This document shows positions 42,666 to 54,299 of a stretch of DNA of 64,000 nucleotides, piece after piece. The DNA lies in assembly GCF_018143015.1 (NCBI RefSeq), contig NC_054744.1:2067059-2131058 (forward strand). Reading direction: 5' to 3'. Each line of letters begins with the position of its first letter. The first letter of the stretch is position 1. The notes beneath the pieces were generated by a model. That model ran no database searches. It had not been told where the DNA came from and saw only the letters and a program-made list of their open reading frames with translations. The stretch is from Lytechinus variegatus (lineage: Eukaryota > Echinodermata > Echinoidea > Temnopleuroida > Toxopneustidae). Both the position numbers and the translations under genes were made by a program.

Positions 42666-45600
42666 GTAAGTAAATCGGACAAGATATACGATGTCCCACG
42701 CATTCAAATTTGTGTTGGTACCGTACCGTACAGTGCCTGTATGGCTGAACACCATGAACATCCACTCTAGGGGACACCACTCATTCAATGAACAAGCTTA
42801 TGATATAACCTTGTTCTCAGTTATATCTCCATGTGTGGCAAAATAAAGGTGGCAATGTTTGGCTAATTTTCTCTTTTTGTTTGGGGCAAATGATTGATGT
42901 TTTTACAATTACACTGACAGTTTCCAATACACCTATTATTCAATCATACAGCTTGGCTCTTATTTAAATTTGACACTTTAAATCATTTTTTTCTTAATTA
43001 AAAATAGAGATCAAAAAATGAAAATTTTCTTGCCATATTACTTTCCACCAATAGAGGGCGTACACAAAAATATACCCAAAATTCAAGTTTTTGAGCGCTC
43101 TGGTGAATACAAAAATTATTCCCAAGTTACTAATGAAAAATAAATTGCAACTGTATAGAAATTAGTAATTTTGGTCACAAAAGTGATATTTTAATGACTT
43201 TTTAAAGTGTGTGCTCTGGACAACATTAGCATACCATAGTCCTACCTGTAGATTCCCCACAGGCAGGGTGGTAGCAGTGAACAAGTGGGCGACACCGCAA
43301 TACTTACCCGTGTTAAGAAACTGGGACTCCACTCACGCGCATTTGGGCTGCCCTAGCTTAGAACTAAGCTTTGTTTTACTATAAAATAAATATTCTTATA
43401 ATTCAATAAATGTTACTAAATACATTAGTACTGTTAAATCGGTACTCCTTGGTTCTTTTCTTGAATTTTCTGGGAATTTCCCACGCTTCTGGCTACAATT
43501 CTGCGACTAGCGTTGTCGCGGTAGACAGCTACACATGCAACTTTATGTATAAATGGAGCGCCCCTTACGAGAGTTGTTAATGCCCCGGAGAATGTGTGTG
43601 TGTGTGTATTTGAGTTTTGTCAGACGTGTATCAATAAGATATGATTATTTACGTCTGGGACCGACCTTAAACGTCACCATCCGAAAGACGTGACCAGGGC
43701 TCGAACCTCGAACCTCTGCATCAATTTGTAACTTCCCCACAGCTTGGATTACAGGCGCACGCCACAACGCCCAGTTGTCGTTAGGCATTTAGGCCTGTGT
43801 TCAAGCAAGGCGTAGCTGTTCTATTTTTTTTTTTAGGTATGAGATCGAAATCACAGCGAGTATACACTCTTCCTAGTCTTGAGGGTGCAATGATGATGAT
43901 TTTTTTTAGATATGTCATATACTTCTTCATCATTGACGTCTTGACACTCTCTCCATAGTGTCTTAAGCGAAGGATCAAAACAAAGATGGATTTCCCTAAG
44001 AAATCCATCTTTTTAAACCAAAACCACGAGAATTCTATTAATTTTATTCATTCTTACACCTTCCTACGCCTAATGCGTAGGAAGGTTTTAAATATTTCGC
44101 CTGATTATATAAAAATATAAAAAAATGAAGATTTCTTACCTAACTGATGCCACGTAGACCCCTCGTTCCACATGTAAACAACGGATTCATATTAATATAT
44201 ATAAATTATTTATGATCACGAAATAAATTTTAATATTTGTAAGAATTTTATCTCTAAATTGTTCGTTAAGACGGCATTGCTTTCAAGGGTCGAAGCTATT
44301 GTATTTCCGTTGTTTACATGTGGAACGAGGGGTCTATGCGGCATCACTTAGGTAAGAAATCTTCATTTTTTTGTGTCTCTCTATCATTTGGTGAGTGGAG
44401 CCAACGTAGTTCAGCGGAACAACCAACATTATACAGACTAAAGCTTTTGGTCTAAATCGAAAAGAGCTAGCTACCCTCACTACGATAGGACTAACGTTAG
44501 ATCGTCTACAGTCAAAGAGATATATTACTAGTTTGCTAGAGTGCGGATTCGCAATTGGCACAATATATTAACATGTTCTCTAGAAGCTAAAGACTTGTTA
44601 AAGTCATCAGTTTTCCCCTTTTATCTCCCCTCCCCTTCTCCCCCTGACTGTCTCTCTCTTTCATTCATTATACCACTTTCTGTTTCTCTGTCTCCCTCAT
44701 ACAGGGATCATTCAAGTGTAAATTTGTATACGTAGCTCAAGGAGGAACAAATGAGGTGAGGGTCATTTTTTTTAATTTTAGATGAATAATGGTCAGGTCC
44801 ACCCCCCCCTCCCCCCAAAAAAAGTTTATTTCAACAAAATATAGTAGAAAAAAAAATCCAACAAGCATATTTCTGAAAATTTATTTTGAATTTTTGATTA
44901 AATTTTCAACAACATTTAGGTTTGGTTCTCTCTATTCATCCAAAACAACGTTTTGGTGGGGTGAACTAATCACCTAGAAAGACATTTCTTTGTATTGTGA
45001 TTTAAAAAAAAACAGATCTTAGAGGAATCAACCCGAGTATTTGACCAACATATTGTTAAAACAGAGAAAAGAACATAAGACTATCATTTTATTTTATACA
45101 GAACAACCAAACTGTTGCGAGAGAAAAAGGGCTTGTTTTGCTACTTGGTTTTAAAATATTGTTATTGCAGTATGGTTGTATTGTAGTCATCAATTAGCTT
45201 GTTATCATTCAAGTAGGCATTATGGCTCGCAACCCATATTTTCTGAGGTATTTTAACCCTATCTAGGCCGGGGGGGGCCTTGAAGGCCCCCCCCCTCAAC
45301 GAATCGCGTGATATTTTCGTCGTGCGAAATTTTTTGACCGCGCCGCTCGCTGACATTTTACTCTCAAGTCTTGCGCAACTTTTGAGACCAATTTTGACCA
45401 GAACTTTTTTATTTCTAGACCATTTTCTGTAATTGAGGTACCAAATTAAAGAGAAGATATTGAACTTTTCAGAAATGTGGTTTTCTTTTTGAAACCCAGA
45501 TACCCCTCGCCAAATTAGTTTTTGGTATCCTTTCTTCAAATTGTTTTTGCTCACTCATGCTTGAATAAGAAATGAGCTAAGTAATATCAGATGAAAGAGG

Positions 45601-48600
45601 AGATTCTAAGCTTTAAATTGGTAGGTCATTTATCTATTCTATTTATGATTAAGTTATGATGAATGGTCGCTAAATCTCGGTTCATTTATTGTGGGAGGCA
45701 CTGTATTGTTTTTTGCAATTTCTTCTGTATTTCTTTGTTTTTTTGACCTTTTGTTTTTCATTGTTTTTTCAATGAAATTTGTTGGGGACTCTTCTGTGAT
45801 CATAAAAAGCATAAAATGAATACATTTAGACGAGAAAAACTGAAAATAATCATACATTTATGAATTTTGGTTGAAAATACAATTTGCATTGACTTTGTAC
45901 ATGAAATCACGTTTTTTAAGCAATTTTCGGTCTGACATGCACTTACATAATGTTGCGTAATTTCGTAACCACGTACCCGGGTGATGCAAAATTGGTCTCA
46001 AAAGTTGCGCAAGACTTGAGAGTAAAATGTCACTGTATATTACATAAGAAAATGATTTAATATCACAATTTTTTTCATGTACACTTGCTAATGACACCAC
46101 AAAGAGTTTCTATACCAAATATTGGTACATTTGGAGCTGTATTTAGGGAGTTAAAGGGAAAAGTATGATTTCGCATACTAATTATGCATAAATTAGCATA
46201 ATCACTTAATAGCGATTCGCATGAAATAGATTACTATACAATCTTGTAGATTATGCTCCAGGCAACCCGCGTGCCAATTTTCGGCGCGATCGCACGGTCA
46301 ACGGCCGAGATCTTAGTGGGGGGACCATAGGAACTCCCAAAATATCCCGGCCTAGATAGAGTTAAGTACTGTACATAGCAATTTATAGATTCATAAATCA
46401 TAATGTGTCTAAAATGGATTATAAATCTTTAGGCTGTTTTGTACATGAAAACTGTTGATTTCTTTAATTCAAGGAATGGGACATCATTCTTTCAAAGGAT
46501 GAATTTGGTGCTTACTCCTGTACCGTCGTGAGACCTGGAGGAACATCTTACATCTTTTTTCAGCAATTCAAGATGAAGATTGCTGGAGCAAGAATTACAT
46601 CAGTCAGAGCAGCGGTGAGATACATCTATCTTTTTATTAAGACCATGTTAGTAATGGATGGCGAACAGGGGAGGCAAAGCTACAGGGGGTGGGAGGATTT
46701 TTCATGTACCGGTAGTTTGAAAAAAAGGACAAGGAGAAAAAGGTAGAAGCAACAAAAAAAAATGGTATGAAAGGATAGGTCTTAGATGTGTAACTTTATG
46801 ATACCCTCATTCAATTGAGATAAGAATGTGAAGTCACCTGTATATTGCCTCCCCATTCCCCATACCTGGCATCGCCACTGTTGCTGAACACTAAAATGTT
46901 GATGTGTTGGATATAAAATGTATTGTCAAAGCTGAATTAGAGTAAGAGAAACTGACCTTTCATTACACTCAAAAGACATCAATTTTAAATCAAACGGTAC
47001 AAAGACCGGCCAGCACAGATTTAGGAGGGGTAGCAAGTGGGCCTTCCCCTGTTTTATTTGTGCCCCCCTGTCCTACCTGGGTGGGAGTAATGAGGTATGT
47101 TACCCAACCGTGTTTGACAACCTCATAAATGCAACGTAACGTAGATGGTGTAACCCCCATTCACAAATTTGCAACCCTAAATGGCTTGATAATTGCTGAA
47201 TGGTGATGAAAACGCAAGAATTTTTTTTTCAAAGACATCAGTGCCTGGATTCTAATGCTCTAAAAGAATGAAATAAGGGCCAGGCAGCTTGTAAGTGCCC
47301 AAATTTGATATCCTTAGTCTCTGTCTTTGTTCTCCAACCCCCTCCTCTCGCTATCTCTTACCCCTATTTTTCTGTATCCTTTTTTTTAACCACCCCCTCC
47401 CTTACAATTTACAGGGTAGTCAAGATGTACCTCTAGAGCCTGATGAGTATGTTGTCAGCAAACATCACAACGAAGGTGAGTCTTGGGTGGGGGGGTGCAA
47501 GAAACTTATGATCAATTGCAAGTCCAGTTTAAGTCCTAAAACTGATCGAAAGTCGTGCATTTGATTGCAAATTTGCTATTGATTGATGGTCAGATTTTTG
47601 CATCAACAAGTATATAATTTGGTTTTCTTTAGTCTAAATTGATATATCACTTGTGAACTTTCATTTGAAATTTGCATTTGATTGCAATTATTTTCTTGCC
47701 ACACTGTCTTGGGTCTGTTTCATGAAGAGAATTTGGGACTGTGGCAAATCATTGTATGGAAACATGAATTTCTTTTGCAATTTTACAACTAATAGATTAA
47801 TTGTAACTGAAGCACATTCTTGCAAGAGTCAAAATGGCAATTCAGTGCAATTCTGGAATTGATTGGAAGAGCTGTGATGTGGGGGCGTAGTGGTCTAGTG
47901 GTTACGACTCTCATGGGTTCGAATCCCAGCCATGGCATTTTTTCGTCCAGCAAGAAATTAACCCACATTGTGCTGCACTCGACCCAGGTGAGGTAAATGG
48001 TTACCTGGTAGGATTTATTCCTTGATGCTTTAGCACCAACATGGCGGCTCAGCTACGGCCGGGGTAGTAATATGATACCAAGTAACAAAGCGCAGTTGAG
48101 TATATGCACATAGAACAGCGCTATATAAAGGGACATATAGTATTTTATTATTTATTGATATTGGGACCCAAAATATACTTGCAGTTGATGGCAATATTCT
48201 TGCAAAGCCTCATAATTTGTAAATACATGGTTTACCATAGATATACAATTATAATAGAGTGGTTGTAGAATTCTTATTGCTTTTTAGCTCTTCAGATTAT
48301 AGATTACTATTATAATTTGGGTTATCTTGTCCCAGTGGGCATTTGTCCATTTGATTGACTTTACTTTCGTCCATGTCCATTTAATACCTTCACCTACCAC
48401 AAGTGGTTGCCCAAGTCATTGTGCTTTCAGTGTGCTTTACTTGGGAGTGAAGTTGATTTGATTAACTTTTTTTGTTCACAAGGTCATTGGTTGAAAGGTT
48501 ACACAGGTCTTTTTAAAGGAGTTAAATGTGTATTAGGTGGGAGGCATAAATTTGAATTGCATAAAGTCCAAAATTCATCATTGATTCATTGATCACCACC

Positions 48601-48714
48601 CCATCGTAATACTTTCGTCATTCTTTTTTTATTTCAGTTCGCAGCAAAAAGGATGTATTCAAATCAATTCTCAGGGAGCTTACGGTGCATGCAGAACCAA
48701 AAAGTGAATTGTAA
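42522..48714 (+). CDS. MYDGF: Myeloid-derived growth factor homologue
   Basis: Secretory-pathway growth-factor-like protein of 157 aa (human about 173). Coding exons: 42522-42665, 44705-44755, 46474-46614, 47415-47475, 48638-48714; the lengths sum to 474 nt and all junctions are GT-AG. A signal peptide (about 1-23, FVLFFFLIIRLQSVRC) is followed by TETFDVRPGGESH, CKFVYVAQGGTNE, SCTVVRPGGTSYIFFQQFK, AGARITSVRAA and PLEPDEYVV, which parallel human FDVRPGG, YASQGGTNE, WRPQGKSYLYFTQFKAEVRGAEI and PLKTEEFEV. It ends KSEL, a KDEL-type ER/Golgi retention signal like human RTEL. Two Cys (exons 2 and 3) match the family's disulfide. In mammals MYDGF promotes heart repair; its role here is unknown. Introns hold many MITEs. 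Confidence 0.95.
42666..43639 (+). other. MYDGF intron 1, left part
   Basis: No gene. A (TG)n tract lies near 43598; otherwise AT-rich sequence without recognisable elements. Confidence 0.4.
43640..43773 (-). repeat. SINE with 7SL RNA-like head
   Basis: Read on the minus strand from 43772, GGGCGTTGTGGCGTGCGCCT then GTAATCCAAGCT matches the 5' end of human 7SL RNA at 26 of 32 positions without gaps. A perfect Pol III B box GGTTCGAGCCC follows at 43707-43697. The body then has 'tgacgtttaaggtcggtccc', a tail shared in diverged form by the SINE at 60224. The 7SL similarity stops after about 35 nt, so this is a SINE, not a 7SL gene. Confidence 0.6.
44122..44376. mobile_element. 255-bp hairpin MITE in MYDGF intron 1
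   Basis: 'Aaaaatgaagatttcttacc' and 'gacccctcgttccacatgta' on the left are inverted on the right (44283-44376) with few mismatches: two ~75-90-bp arms around a 90-bp AT-rich loop. A tiny hairpin 'ccttcctacgcctaatgcgt' precedes it at 44061. Confidence 0.8.
44705..44755 (+). CDS. MYDGF: MYDGF exon 2 (51-nt exon)
   Basis: GSFKCKFVYVAQGGTNE between CATACAG and GTGAGG, phase 0-0. QGGTNE is identical to human. Confidence 0.93.
45257..46361. mobile_element. 1.1-kb TTAA-flanked non-autonomous transposon
   Basis: TTAA flanks both ends (45253-45256, 46362-46365). Termini CCCTATCTAGGCCGGG and (complement) CTCTATCTAGGCCGGG differ at one position. An internal inverted pair of about 45 bp (45355-45402 and 45986-46034, AAGTCTTGCGCAACTTTTGAGACCA) lies within. 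TTAA targeting and the CCCT start suggest piggyBac. It has no transposase and sits in MYDGF intron 2. Confidence 0.85.
46474..46614 (+). CDS. MYDGF: MYDGF exon 3
   Basis: 47 codons after TTAATTCAAG: EWDIILSKDEFGAYSCTVV, RPGGTSYIFFQQFKMKIAGA, RITSVRAA. Phase 0-0. Confidence 0.93.
47415..47475 (+). CDS. MYDGF: MYDGF exon 4
   Basis: GSQDVPLEPDEYVVSKHHNE, ending G|GTGAGT in phase 1. Confidence 0.92.
47487..48215. mobile_element. TTGCAAGAAA-type MITE(s) with a nested SINE
   Basis: 'Ggtgcaagaaacttatgatc' near 47492 is complemented by 'ttgcaattattttcttgcca' near 47700 and by 'gcagttgatggcaatattct' near 48190. Either two adjacent copies or one long one, interrupted by the SINE at 47880-48155. Related to 13096-13314. 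Confidence 0.6.
47880..48155 (+). repeat. tRNA-derived SINE, family A, copy 4
   Basis: 'Gtggtctagtggttacgact' head, B-box GGTTCGAATCC, 'cactcgacccaggtgaggta', 'ggccggggtagtaatatgat' and an ATT tail. It is inserted into MITE sequence in MYDGF intron 4. Confidence 0.85.
48638..48714 (+). CDS. MYDGF: MYDGF exon 5
   Basis: After TTTATTTCAG: RSKKDVFKSILRELTVHAEP then KSEL and TAA. The KSEL tail decides the assignment as an ER-retained family member. Confidence 0.92.
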
Positions 48715-50680
48715 CTGTGGTAATCTCTTTAACATGTTGCTTTACAAAGCCTATAGGTTAAATATTTCATGAAGAAAGAAAAATCCTCTTAGAATTTTTT
48801 CCTTAGTTTTAGTTTTATTTCCAGATCCACCACCTTACTTTTTTTTAATCTCTCCATTTTTAAAAATATTTTTTATTAGAATCCTGCCCATGTAGGAAAC
48901 CAGAGAAATAGATATATGAAAGGTCAAATAGAACCTGATAAACAATTACAAAGTTATTACTTTTGAAAAAAAAAAGTTATTACTTTTGAAAAGTTGTAAA
49001 AAACAAGGTTGTTCTCACCGTATTATGGAGATTTAAAATCAGCTGCATTTATAATAAAATTGCAATTTTCGGTATGGTCTACTGACTCTACTCCTAACTT
49101 TTCTATTGTACACAAAATTGCCAAATCTCATCATTTTCTGAATATTTTCTAGAGTATGAGTGGGCTTACAGAATTTCTTCTTTTGTGTTCCTTTTACCCA
49201 AAGGAAATTGCGATATTTTAGAATTGGTCCTGAGAAAAATGTATCCTGAAGAAAAAAAATTGCAAATTGTCTCATCTGTACAGCTGTGATTACTGTTACC
49301 AAAGATCATTGAACATTTTTTATGTTTACAATGTTGAAAAACAGTTGTTATCTTTCAAGCATCACTAGAGTGGCATACATACAAACAATTATTAACATTG
49401 ATTATAATAAGCAAGTGCAAGGCGTCCTCTTTCATTTTTGAAGTTTTATTTTATTATTTTTTCAATGAGTAATGAGTAATATGTGTCACTAAAATGTCTA
49501 GTCTTGTGTATCAATAGCAATCTTGATTCAGGTGGATTATATATATATATATATATATATATATGGTGAAATCAATGGGAGCCAAGAATACTGTTAGTTA
49601 ATAAATTTTGATGATGCTGAAAAAGTCTCTGCCTGTCTCTGCCAGGAATCAAACAAGGATAACGGACAGAACTTTCAAGAAAGCTACCCTCTATACCATT
49701 TATTTCACTACATATAGAGTTGCCAAAACTGCTGTACGTCATTTCATACACTATACATGTATATATGATATATATATATATTTCATTCAACGCCGACACT
49801 TCAACTCCCACCATTCATTTATTTCATTAATATATTAATGTATGGATCATTGAAAAATACAAATGACACTGAAATATATTTGTTTTGTGAAGGATTTTAA
49901 TGTTAGTTTTTAGTCAATTTATATACCTAAATGATGGCGTGTCTGCAAAAATGTTGGTCTGAAATGACATTAAGCAGAATCCTTTGACATTTATAGTTTT
50001 CAGGAGCTTTAGCTCTATGATACAATTTCTCTGAAAGGTTTATTTGGCAAAAAATGTTGATTTGAGATGTCTGCTCTAAATATTGTCATGTCACTTAATT
50101 TTTGATGATTTTGGGCCAGATACTGCCTGCTACTTAAAAAGTGTGTATCACCATGGCTACCAAAGTACCCCCCCCCCTAAATTTAGGGCAACGTTATTGA
50201 TAAGTGTATCTCCATGTAATCCAAAGCAAGTATTTAAACATGATGTGAGTTAATAGGAGAAAGATATAGCATTGCTAGCAAGATTACCATCACAGAAATT
50301 GTGTCTTAAGTCCAAAGTTTCTATATTTGTGGAATATATACACATGGATGCCATTTAGAATTGATTTCAAAAAGTTAGAAAATAATCTGGAATAGGCCAT
50401 TTTGCACACATAACAAAATTGTTTTCTTATGGCTGAAAATAAGTCTGAATTTAGACTTATGTCTGAAGAGTGGAATCCTGGCTGTTGAGACTTCTGATTT
50501 TTTACCATTCATGCCAAAATTACTTGCGATTTTAAACAGCAATTTGTTTTTTAAAATGTATGTCCCATGCAATAATGAAACAATATAAATTTACTGATTG
50601 AAAGGATGCATGTGAAAGAGTGTTCACTTGCCAGAATGACTAGTGCATGTATTGATCAGTACTTATAAATAACCCAATAA
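48715..50680. other. MYDGF 3' UTR/downstream region
   Basis: No gene. The first good plus-strand polyadenylation signals are weakly placed (AATAAA-like near 49050 and, better clustered, at 51727-51757), so the UTR end is unknown. A (TA)n at 49540-49565 starts a ~260-bp stretch sharing 'agagttgccaaaactgctgt' with 38075-38095. Confidence 0.4.
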
Positions 50681-50681
50681 G

Positions 50682-51122
50682 CCAGTTCGTAGTTCCTTTC
50701 TGCGCATGATCAAAAGATTCTACGCATGATCAGAAGGTCATTTGTACTAAAGTGACATGGTGCTTTAAAATCTAATGAGGTAAGCACCAACTTTTGTCTT
50801 ATTCATATATTCTTTTGAATTGTCGTTTTCATTTACATCCACAAAAAACAACAATGCTTCCACGAACGACTGGTATTTCACAGTTTGTCAAGTACATTGT
50901 GCAACATGCTAAGATATGCATTCAAAGTAGCAATGCAACAAAAACCTTCATTAAGTGTTCATTGGTGTGCTATTCTAGTCACTTGGTCTATTCAATTTCT
51001 TCATCCTGCCATGTAAGGCATTGGCAAGCTTACGTAATATCTTGCTTTGAAATCTGCCTATCATGATAAAAGAAATGAAAGGTCATTTGACCAAAATTGC
51101 CAATGAAGTAACTACGAACTGG
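50682..51122. mobile_element. 441-bp MITE
   Basis: Begins CCAGTTCGTAGTT and ends with its exact complement AACTACGAACTGG. The subterminal AAGGTCATTTG occurs on both sides ('gaaggtcatttgtacta' at 50734, 'gaaaggtcatttgacca' at 51078). It is non-coding. Confidence 0.75.
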
Positions 51123-53158
51123 TCTATATATTGTATCTCCTTTTTAAATGAAAAGACAACATTCAGGGGGTGGGGGTACCGCACCCACAAAGGGATATAA
51201 CATTTTTTATGGGAAAATTATAAAATTTTAATTTCCTTGATGGGAGGGGGGGGGCTTGACTTCCATGTATCAGATTTTTAAAAGAAAAATGTACCTACTG
51301 GTAAATGCTAGATCGCCACTGCCTCAGATGGTGTGAGAGTGGTTGGATGTCTTGATTGCATGTACATTAAGCATTTATACATTCCAATGTGAATACTGAT
51401 TATCAATTTACCTTTAACTGGATTGCATATATTCAGGATTTCTGTCAGAATTTCAGAAGTGCCTTACTTTTGATAAATTATATAATGGTGGTTGAAACAG
51501 AATAATTAAATCTATATTATTGCAATCGTCGGTATGTTCTTTTCTGTTATGTGTGAAACTTTTTTAAGTTATTGACTGGATTGATTGATTGTAAAATTTT
51601 TAACGACACTTAATGTAGGTGTGTCATCTGAGTGCTGGAACTTGGAATCATATTTTTTTTGTTTTGAATTATCGCATTTGCATTTGAGAAATGGTTGGTT
51701 TTATGTTGTAAGCTAAATGGAGGTTGAAATAAAATTTCATGAGACCATCAATAAAAAAATGTGTATGTATAGTACGCAGAGCCTAGAAACATTTGTATTA
51801 AACGCTATATAAATGTTGCATGTTATTATCATTATAACAATTGTTATTCATATGATTGTATTAGACAAATATTTTGGCTTCAGACTCTTCGGAGTGAGGG
51901 CCAGGGGGTCTTTAATCGTTTGTTATTGTGATTTTGTTCAATGCTCAGTAATGTTTCTTGTCGGGTATGTATATTTCATTCTTATGTGAAAATATTATTA
52001 TAGAAGCAATAAAACTATTGAATCATGTTGAAATGACATTTTTGCTCTACAGAGTTTTTTTTCTCTCTCTGTTTCCGTGTATTTCTCCCACCATCCTCTC
52101 TCTATATTCATGCTTCTCTTTTCAGCACACTTTCTTCTGCTTAATCACTTCCTCTTCTCATTAATTTTGTCATTCTCTCTACTACCATTTCCTTTATCTT
52201 TCTCTTTTCATTATTTTATGCCCCAAATAAAATGTCCCTCTCACAGACAATAGAATAATTAACAGGAATCAAGATTTCATTGAATTATTTTGTAATACAT
52301 AATTTGCAAAGCCGAATTCTGTTAGTAGTTCTGGTAAGAATTGATGAGGTTTCAAATGTATGCTCTTATATAACAGCAGTGATCATCAACCCATTCCAAG
52401 TTGGTTAAAAAGCATTGTGCATTACACACATTCACTCCTTATTCCATGCTTCACTTTATGCCAATAATAAGTTTCTGCATTTTATCCCTCCTTGATTACT
52501 AATTCAAGTTAATTTTCTTCTTAGACAAATACTCATCAGAGTTAAGTTCCACTGCATGGCCATCCTTACTTGTACAGAGCGTTCAATCTATGGTTTGGTT
52601 TTCATAGTCCAGCTTGTCATGTTCTCAAGTTCCAATGATTTGCTCACCTCGGTGTAACTTCAGATTTCTTCTTGTTTCTCTTGAAAAATATTCTGTTTCT
52701 TGACATTAATAATGAAATTCTAAGCTGCACGAATTCCCATGGTTGATTGCTGTATTATAAACCAAAAGTTGGAGACAGAATAGAGGGATGTAAAGTAATT
52801 AAATTAATTGGTAAGTAGTAATAACTTTCAATTTAGTGCAGACATGTGTCATGAAGCAAACTTGGAATGGGCTGAAATGTGTCAATTGCTGAACAAACAA
52901 AACAAATGAAACTAGCATGAAAAAAGTAATATTAATTGGACTTTCTAAATCTTGACACAAAAGCTGAAATAACGTTTAATTTAAAAATTGATATCCGGTC
53001 TCTTTCAGGGGGATTATATTCACTGGGACACACTATACTTATCATTGAAAATAGAATCTGTCGGGCAATTGGTGTATTTCCTACATGTATGCAAGTTGTG
53101 TGCTTATTGTGATGTCACTCTTCTGTGTCAGTCTTGAGAGGATAGGGTTGATCATAGT
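51123..53158. other. Unassigned intergenic sequence
   Basis: AT-rich; tandem polyA-signal-like 'gaaataaaatttc' and 'caataaaaaaatg' at 51727-51757. No coding frame is supported. Confidence 0.4.
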
Positions 53159-53166
53159 GTACTAAT

Positions 53167-53723
53167 CCGGGGGGGGGGCCACTTCCATTCACGAGTGGAT
53201 ACCATGCGTGACCATGGGGTCTCGAAAAGCACCCTAAACACGTAATTTCCATATTCTGAAAATGCACCCCTTAACAAGTATTGGCGTGTGAAACCCTACC
53301 CTTAACAAGTATTGGAAACAAAACGATACTCTTGGCAAATATTCCCTGAAATGAACCCCTAAACAAGTACAGGAATGTTTTATTGTTACGGGTCCTTCGG
53401 TCGTCGGCTTTACCTTATTTGGTTTAGTATGACCCCACCTTCTACACCTCGCGCAAATCGAACTCTAAACACGTAGTGTTGGGGCAAAATGAAGGACATC
53501 CTTTATAAAACATTTTAATTTTGTTTTATCATCCCCGCAAATTCGACCCTAAACACGTAATTTTTTCTAGCGAAAAAGATACCCTTTTTTCATTTTTTTT
53601 GTGTTTTTTACACCCTTATCACGTTACATACATAACGTGCCCTATCGTGAAAAAGACATCATTTTTACATGTTTTTTTGGTCGCGCATGGTATCCACTCG
53701 TCAGTGTAAGTGGCCCCCCCCGG
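53167..53723. mobile_element. 557-bp hAT-like MITE with perfect 8-bp duplication
   Basis: GTACTAAT flanks both sides (53159-53166, 53724-53731). The left end CCGGGGGGGGGCCACTTCCA and 'gagtggataccatgcg' match the complement of the right end. The interior repeats 'ccctaaacacgtaattt' and 'ccttaacaagtattgg' variants several times. An 8-bp duplication fits hAT. Confidence 0.85.
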
Positions 53724-54299
53724 GTACTAATATCAATCACAAAGTTCTCTTTCAAAATGATTATAAATCTCACGATTGGTTGTACATAATATTTAACACT
53801 TTATCTTCCCTTTGCTTGGGATTGATTGTTCAGTGAAATACATGTATTTCTTTGAATTTCCAAACTCCAATTTTCTATTATGATGTCTTTTGAAAGAATG
53901 GTCATCCCACAAGCCTTTCATATTTTTTGTAATAATGAATGTTTTTAGTTTATTATGAAATGCATAAATTGCCATCAAGGGCTCACAGGAGCCAACTACA
54001 TGTATCTCAATGCTGTTTGGCATCATTTTTCTTAGAAATTACAATACAAGAACAGCAACATGAATCAATTCAATTAATGCCTTTGGAACAAAAGAAGCAA
54101 TTATATTTCAAACTATAGAATGATGCGTACATGTATCATGATGTAACATTGTACTAAAAATAAAATCAGTTTCCATGACACAATAGATGGGGCAATTTAT
54201 TTCACTTTAAAAGTGATTACATACAGTATGCTTGCCTGAATTTCAGGCAAGTGGCATGTCCCTAACAGTCTTGCATTGAATTTGACATAAATGTAGCAA

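Noticed and set aside
43640-43773. A genuine 7SL RNA gene
   Set aside because: Similarity stops after ~35 nt and the rest is a SINE tail, with no SRP S-domain.
45162-45554. 130-codon minus-strand ORF
   Set aside because: Crosses the left end of the TTAA transposon; composition is not protein-like.
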